A stretch of DNA of 64,000 nt from Tetrapyrgos nigripes. Taxonomy: Eukaryota; Basidiomycota; Agaricomycetes; Agaricales; Campanellaceae. Each line of letters begins with the position of its first letter. Position 1 is the stretch's first letter. This document shows positions 60,113 to 64,000 of this stretch, one piece after another. Below the pieces are notes generated by a model. The model worked only from the letters and a program-made list of their open reading frames with translations. It did not search any database and was not told where the DNA came from. The DNA is taken from NCBI GenBank assembly GCA_013368315.1, contig JAACJM010000042.1, positions 124,001 to 188,000 of the forward strand. The letters are read 5' to 3'. The position numbers were made by a program, and so were the translations under genes.

Positions 60113-61926
60113 CGTTGCGAGACAGACAGCAGTGACGGCTTTGCAAATGTGTGCCTTGTCGTGAGAGCTTTATATACTGGAGGAAATTCAGGGAAGTAAT
60201 CCGCCATGCTTGAGGCAGCTGCGTTTCTTTGTGCCCCAAGTGAGGAAAGATCCGACTGGACAATGGACATCCAGGGAATAGTTGAGTTTCGCTTAATCCT
60301 CGTAAGCTCGATGCATTGAGATCATATTAGAACTTGTCTTGGCGAACTTAACAGGAAGAACTCCATCTTCACGTGGATATGGAATGTATGTCGGCCGGAT
60401 GGATGCTATAGAAAGCGAGAGACAGAGGAAGTGACACTGTGGTTGCACCCTCCATAGTCTGCCACTCCAGCTTGCAGAAGGCGGCTCCACTTTGAATAGA
60501 CCAACGCACAGTTGACGAACTTGAAATCTAGATCAAAAAGGCCACCAAACAATCACTGTTACAATAAGGAAAAAGGTCAGAGTTGGGTCAGAGACTTGCA
60601 CTGAGAATGATGTAAAGCCCGCCAAATTTTCTTCAAATTTGGCGATTTTTCTCCGTTCAAAATGCCGAATCTATATAGAATCTCCATTAGTGTGGATAAG
60701 GAAGCAAAGAGAAGCAACTGTTATGACCCACTCGGGAGCCGGAATGAGATGAGAGCACGTACAGTTCCAGCGCTAGCGGAAGAGGAGAACGGGACATCGA
60801 GAGAACGCTTAGCAGAATCGGAATGCAGAGTCAGAGCCGCTAGCATCACACTAGCAGGTTCCTGAAGTCAAGTTAGATGATAAACCGGCGTCGTCATAGG
60901 CTGCCGTATGCGGAGAATCAAATGAGGAATGACTTGAGAATAGTTCCAGCGAAAGAGGAGAAGGAGAGAAAAATTCTAGCAGAGAGAGCGCAGAGTCAGA
61001 GTTAGAGCTAGCATCATAGGTTCTGATAGAGCTCCTGGATTCATGGTAAATTATCGACCGGTCTTGTCATAGAATTATGCAAAGAATCAAATGAGGGAAC
61101 TCACACTGACAGTTCTAGCGAAGGAGGAGAACTGTAGAACGGGAGCTTTTGCAGAAGAGTGCACAGTCAGGGTCTGAGTCATAGCTAGCATCATAAGTTC
61201 CAAGATTCCTGCGTCCGAGCTAGATTATCAACCGTTTTCGTCGTAGACGCATGCAGAGAATCCGATTGAAAAGAGTTATGCAGAGGAAACTCGCAAAAAT
61301 CGAGTCAAGACGTCGACGTGGAAGTAAAGAAGGAAAACTTCCCCGTGGGAGAAATGACGAACCAAATGTGCCCCTATCTATCAAGCTCCTAAGCACGGAC
61401 ATCAACGGTGAGTTTTGTGAAGTGCTTCGGCGTCACGGTGAACATCGCGTACATTCGTTATCAACTCTGAATATGTGGAAATAAAACCCAGAACAACTTA
61501 GACTCCTCACAAATTGAAGAGACAGTAGTCATATGCAAGGGCGCGGAAACTTGAAAGAGCACAAGTAGATTGAGTCAAGTGAATGGTATATAAGGGTAGT
61601 CAGAGTGGCTCTATCAAGATGGGAATGAGATGAGGACGAGAATGGCGACGAGAAAAATGATGTAATAACGAGTGTATTACCCACAACAGTGCGGGGCTGG
61701 GGAAGGGAGGAAATTGGTAACAGGACAGAAAAGACAGAAAAGCATAGTAGGCATGGTGACAAGCTTAGTCCTTGACGCTTCAACTGCTAGAAAAGATATC
61801 GGATAACCTGAATCAGAAGTCAGAACCTAATTCGATCGTATGCATGTAATACGGTGAAGGAAAACACACACCTCGACCATGGTGCATTGATACACGCTCC
61901 TCGTTTATGACAGCGATAGATGACAC
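60113..61926. other. Intergenic region between LPMO and hypothetical gene, partly repetitive
   Basis: The left part is the LPMO promoter (TATA on the minus strand, revcomp of gctttatata at 60167-60176). The middle is occupied by the degenerate tandem repeat listed separately. No gene supported in the rest; the open piece at 61251-61484 (Arg/Lys-rich) starts inside the repeat and has no family match. Confidence 0.5.
60730..61275. repeat. Degenerate tandem repeat, unit about 170-180 bp, three copies plus a partial
   Basis: Landmarks recur in order. agttccagcg occurs near 60762 and 60942, with agttctagcg near 61111. gcagagtcagagN occurs near 60825 and 60990, with a variant near 61160. Then comes gctagcatca, then gtcgtcatag or a variant, then gNagaatcNaatga near 60912, 61080 and 61252. 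The first two units are about 180 bases apart and the next about 170. The copies differ by many substitutions and small indels, so the array is old. Function unknown. Confidence 0.75.
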
Positions 61927-62826
61927 TCAATAAAACTCTCTCCTCTTATGATACTCACTCCGAGTCGAACCAGAACTGCTCTCCCTAGGCAACGCCCTCA
62001 TAATCGCACACTCCTTCTCTGTATGCTTCATCCACCTATCCAACACAAACTTCTCCTCAGGCCCTCCCATGCTCCTTTGGGCCAAAAGAACCATTTTATC
62101 GCACAAATTACATTTACAACTATACCCCTCACCATCAAGTAACGATTGCTTATTAACGACGTTCATACCAGAGTCTTGCCAGAGCCAGATTAGGCGGCGG
62201 TACATTTCTCGGTGGGCTTCGAGTCCAGTGTGGGGTGGGGTACTAGCCTGAGATGGGGTTGAATAAAGTTTATCTCGCATTTCCTCCAAAGGTCCTTGAC
62301 GAAACTGGTGCTTCTTAAGTTCGACGTGGGTGACGTCTATGTGGCGCCGAGAGGCGCCCTTGGACGGGGACGCAGACGCGGACATAGTGGGTTTTGGGGA
62401 GAGGAAAAGAGAAGAAGACGAGTGTGGCTTTCCTCTTGACTTGATTGGACTTCCGGGCCTGGAGTTGGGCCTCCGGTAGTCACTGGGATATCCAGGATAA
62501 GGGCGGAATTCTGAAGTAGAACGTGTGGGCGTTGGGATGGACGTTCGAGGAGGCGTAGTAATCGGGTATGGTTCGTACCGCTGGTAAGGAGGTTCTGATG
62601 GGACTCGGAACGAAGATCTCCCAGTAGTAGTTCGTGGAGGGGTTCGTGGGGATGAAGGAGGGGATGAGAGGAATAATGCTTCGGTGTGATGTGGTGGCAT
62701 TGAAGCGATGTTATGAGTATTGTGAGTTTGGGGCTGCGATGGATGTCTTGGGGTGGTGGAATAGAGTGACGCGTTGTAGGATTCAGAGTTGGCAGCGTTA
62801 ACGTTGGAAGAGTGATAGTAAGACAT
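61927..62826 (-). CDS. Hypothetical Pro/Ser-rich protein with C-terminal Cys/His module
   Basis: Single exon, 299 residues. The N-terminal two thirds are disordered: Ser/Pro/Thr/Tyr-rich, with several SP and TP pairs (LFLSSPPSSPRTPPR, SRPGSPIKSR). The C-terminal third is conserved-looking: HVELKKHQFRQGPLEEMR, MYRRLIWLWQDSGMNVV, then GYSCKCNLCDKMV...WMKHTEKEC. The last part has C-x-C-x2-C and H-x4-C spacing that could bind zinc. A TATA element (tatttata on the plus strand, 62919-62926) sits about 95 bases upstream of the start. No family or function recognised. Confidence 0.72.
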   Translation of the reverse strand: MSYYHSSNVNAANSESYNASLYSTTPRHPSQPQTHNTHNIASMPPHHTEALFLSSPPSSPRTPPRTTTGRSSFRVPSEPPYQRYEPYPITTPPRTSIPTPTRSTSEFRPYPGYPSDYRRPNSRPGSPIKSRGKPHSSSSLFLSPKPTMSASASPSKGASRRHIDVTHVELKKHQFRQGPLEEMRDKLYSTPSQASTPPHTGLEAHREMYRRLIWLWQDSGMNVVNKQSLLDGEGYSCKCNLCDKMVLLAQRSMGGPEEKFVLDRWMKHTEKECAIMRALPRESSSGSTRSEYHKRREFY

Positions 62827-63819
62827 CGCGAGAAGAATAGAGATTGCTGATGTCGAGGGTATGAGCCTAGTGTGTTCATGAGTGGGGGAGAACGAATTCA
62901 GCTGGAGTTTAGCTGGGGTATTTATACTAGTACAAGTTCAACTGAACAATGCCACCAATGCTCAAGCGTCCGACGATGATGTCGTTTGCTTTGATTTTTT
63001 GATGGCTCAGGCTCATTGTCCGTGATTTATGTTGCAACTGAGGTGGAATTAGTACCAAGGAAGTATTGAAATTGACAATGCACAAATACACATCTAGTCC
63101 GAGCGGAATGGCCCGAAAAGGTAGACAATGAGAGACAATGGGACGTAGGCCAGGCGTAAACGTTGACTACTTTTTGATAAAAACACAAGCAAAAGCGGGT
63201 GCATGCCTGTCGTGACTTGGGAACCAATTGTACCAATCCGGGACTGTGTCATAATTCTGGTACAAGCTCGCCGACCGAATGTCATTGCAGTATGCATGGA
63301 GTACAGAGACAAAAGCTGTACACCCGTGGGAGAAACAATTTAATCAGTAGGTTACCCCTATCAAGACTTTGTGTACATGTTAAATCTTCGAGAAATGATA
63401 GCTCGAAAGAAGCCACTTGGGATCCTTGACTCCTCCCCCTTGCTCAAATCCACCATGTGGACTACTCCCGTCCTACGAAAGATCTATCAGGCTCCAACAT
63501 CTACACCATCTACTGCGTCGCTGACCGGGGTAGTATCTCTCAATGTTCGCCCAGCCTGGTAATTTAGCACCGTTGTTCAAGGTTAAGTATGGTACGGCAA
63601 TGCTGCCGAGTAAGTTCACATTCGACGGCTGACCCCTGACTTGTATATACACAAAGTAATGGACAAAACTTGGCTTTGGCTTCATTATCCCGAGTCGCTG
63701 AGTCCTACCCGCATTAAGTATGCATACCATATTACCAACAAGACGATATACGCTCTGCAACTTGAACTACACTGATGTCCCTAGCCGAGATCCCAAAATT
63801 CACCCACATCACCGAATAC
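62827..63819. other. Intergenic region, with a possible oxidoreductase relic
   Basis: Apart from the relic at 63540-63620 nothing coding is supported. The left part is the promoter of the hypothetical gene at 61927-62826. Confidence 0.45.
63540..63620 (-). pseudogene. Possible aldo/keto reductase N-terminal fragment
   Basis: On the minus strand, GSIAVPYLTLNNGAKLPG resembles the first beta-hairpin of aldo/keto reductases (xxPxxxLNNGxxxPxxG). The following sequence (WANIERYYPG...) does not continue the fold, and no TIM-barrel motif is found within 500 bases downstream. Probably a gene fragment; a chance resemblance is possible. Confidence 0.3.
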
Positions 63820-64000
63820 CTAGCGTCGCCCTCTAGCATTATTACCCAGCCTAGGATTACCACCACCAGAACTATTAGTCACTGACCACGAACGCGAATG
63901 CGAACCATCATCATGACGATCACGATCACGATCCCAATCCCTACCAGTAGGTGGCCAGTCATTTCCAGCCACTTTCCAAGGCCATGTATAAGAAGGAGAC
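63820..64000 (-). CDS. 3' end of a hypothetical protein, partial
   Basis: Sixty codons are open from the window edge to a TAG at 63820-63822. The tail is charged and polar: SYTWPWKVAGNDWPPTGRDW, then DRDRDRHDDGSHSRSWS and a Gly/Asn-rich end. The WPP-x-GRDWDRDRDR pattern is low complexity and no domain is visible. The gene continues beyond position 64000. Confidence 0.5.
   Translation of the reverse strand, partial: SPSYTWPWKVAGNDWPPTGRDWDRDRDRHDDGSHSRSWSVTNSSGGGNPRLGNNARGRR

Overview
The window is nuclear DNA of a filamentous basidiomycete, most likely an agaric (Agaricomycetes). Coding sequence is broken by many short introns of about 50-60 bases with GT...AG ends. Intergenic regions are short, and the gene content is typical of a plant-biomass-degrading mushroom: an AA9 LPMO with a CBM1, a PL3 pectate lyase, a reductive iron uptake system, and Zn2Cys6 and GATA regulators. 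All gene models were spliced by eye from translated frames and splice signals, so exon borders are proposals.

0-14 kb: a secreted low-complexity protein (minus strand), a 2-oxoglutarate/Fe(II) dioxygenase (plus strand), then a gene-poor stretch with decayed sequence. Next comes a small tandem family of unrecognised His/Asn/Ser-rich proteins: two intact copies, and one relic in which the promoter block is joined straight to the 3' end. An orphan C2H2-like coding block sits between the two intact copies.

14-32.4 kb: an iron-acquisition cluster. A Fet3-type multicopper ferroxidase and an Ftr1-type permease are transcribed divergently from a 750-base promoter. A ferric reductase gene lies on each side (14.3-16.8 kb and 29.8-32.3 kb). 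A single-pass membrane protein and a secreted FAD-linked oxidase lie between them. The ferroxidase/permease promoter holds two exact copies of the extended GATA site ATCWGATAA, and a third lies upstream of the second reductase. Fungal Urbs1/SreA-type iron repressors bind this site, so co-regulation by iron is a direct prediction.

35-45 kb: one very large gene (about 3,270 codons, eight or nine exons) encoding a GATA finger, a Cys-rich module, a beta-rich domain apparently split by a long low-complexity insert, and C-terminal AT-hooks.

46-64 kb: an RCC1-repeat protein with a PHD finger, an F-box-like protein, a PL3 pectate lyase, a Zn2Cys6 regulator whose zinc cluster has lost one cysteine, a Gly/Ser-rich repeat protein, an AA9-CBM1 LPMO, a degenerate ~175-bp tandem repeat, a Cys/His-containing hypothetical protein, a possible aldo/keto reductase relic, and the 3' end of a gene that leaves the window. 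No rRNA, CRISPR or intact transposon was seen, and no tRNA was recognised by eye.
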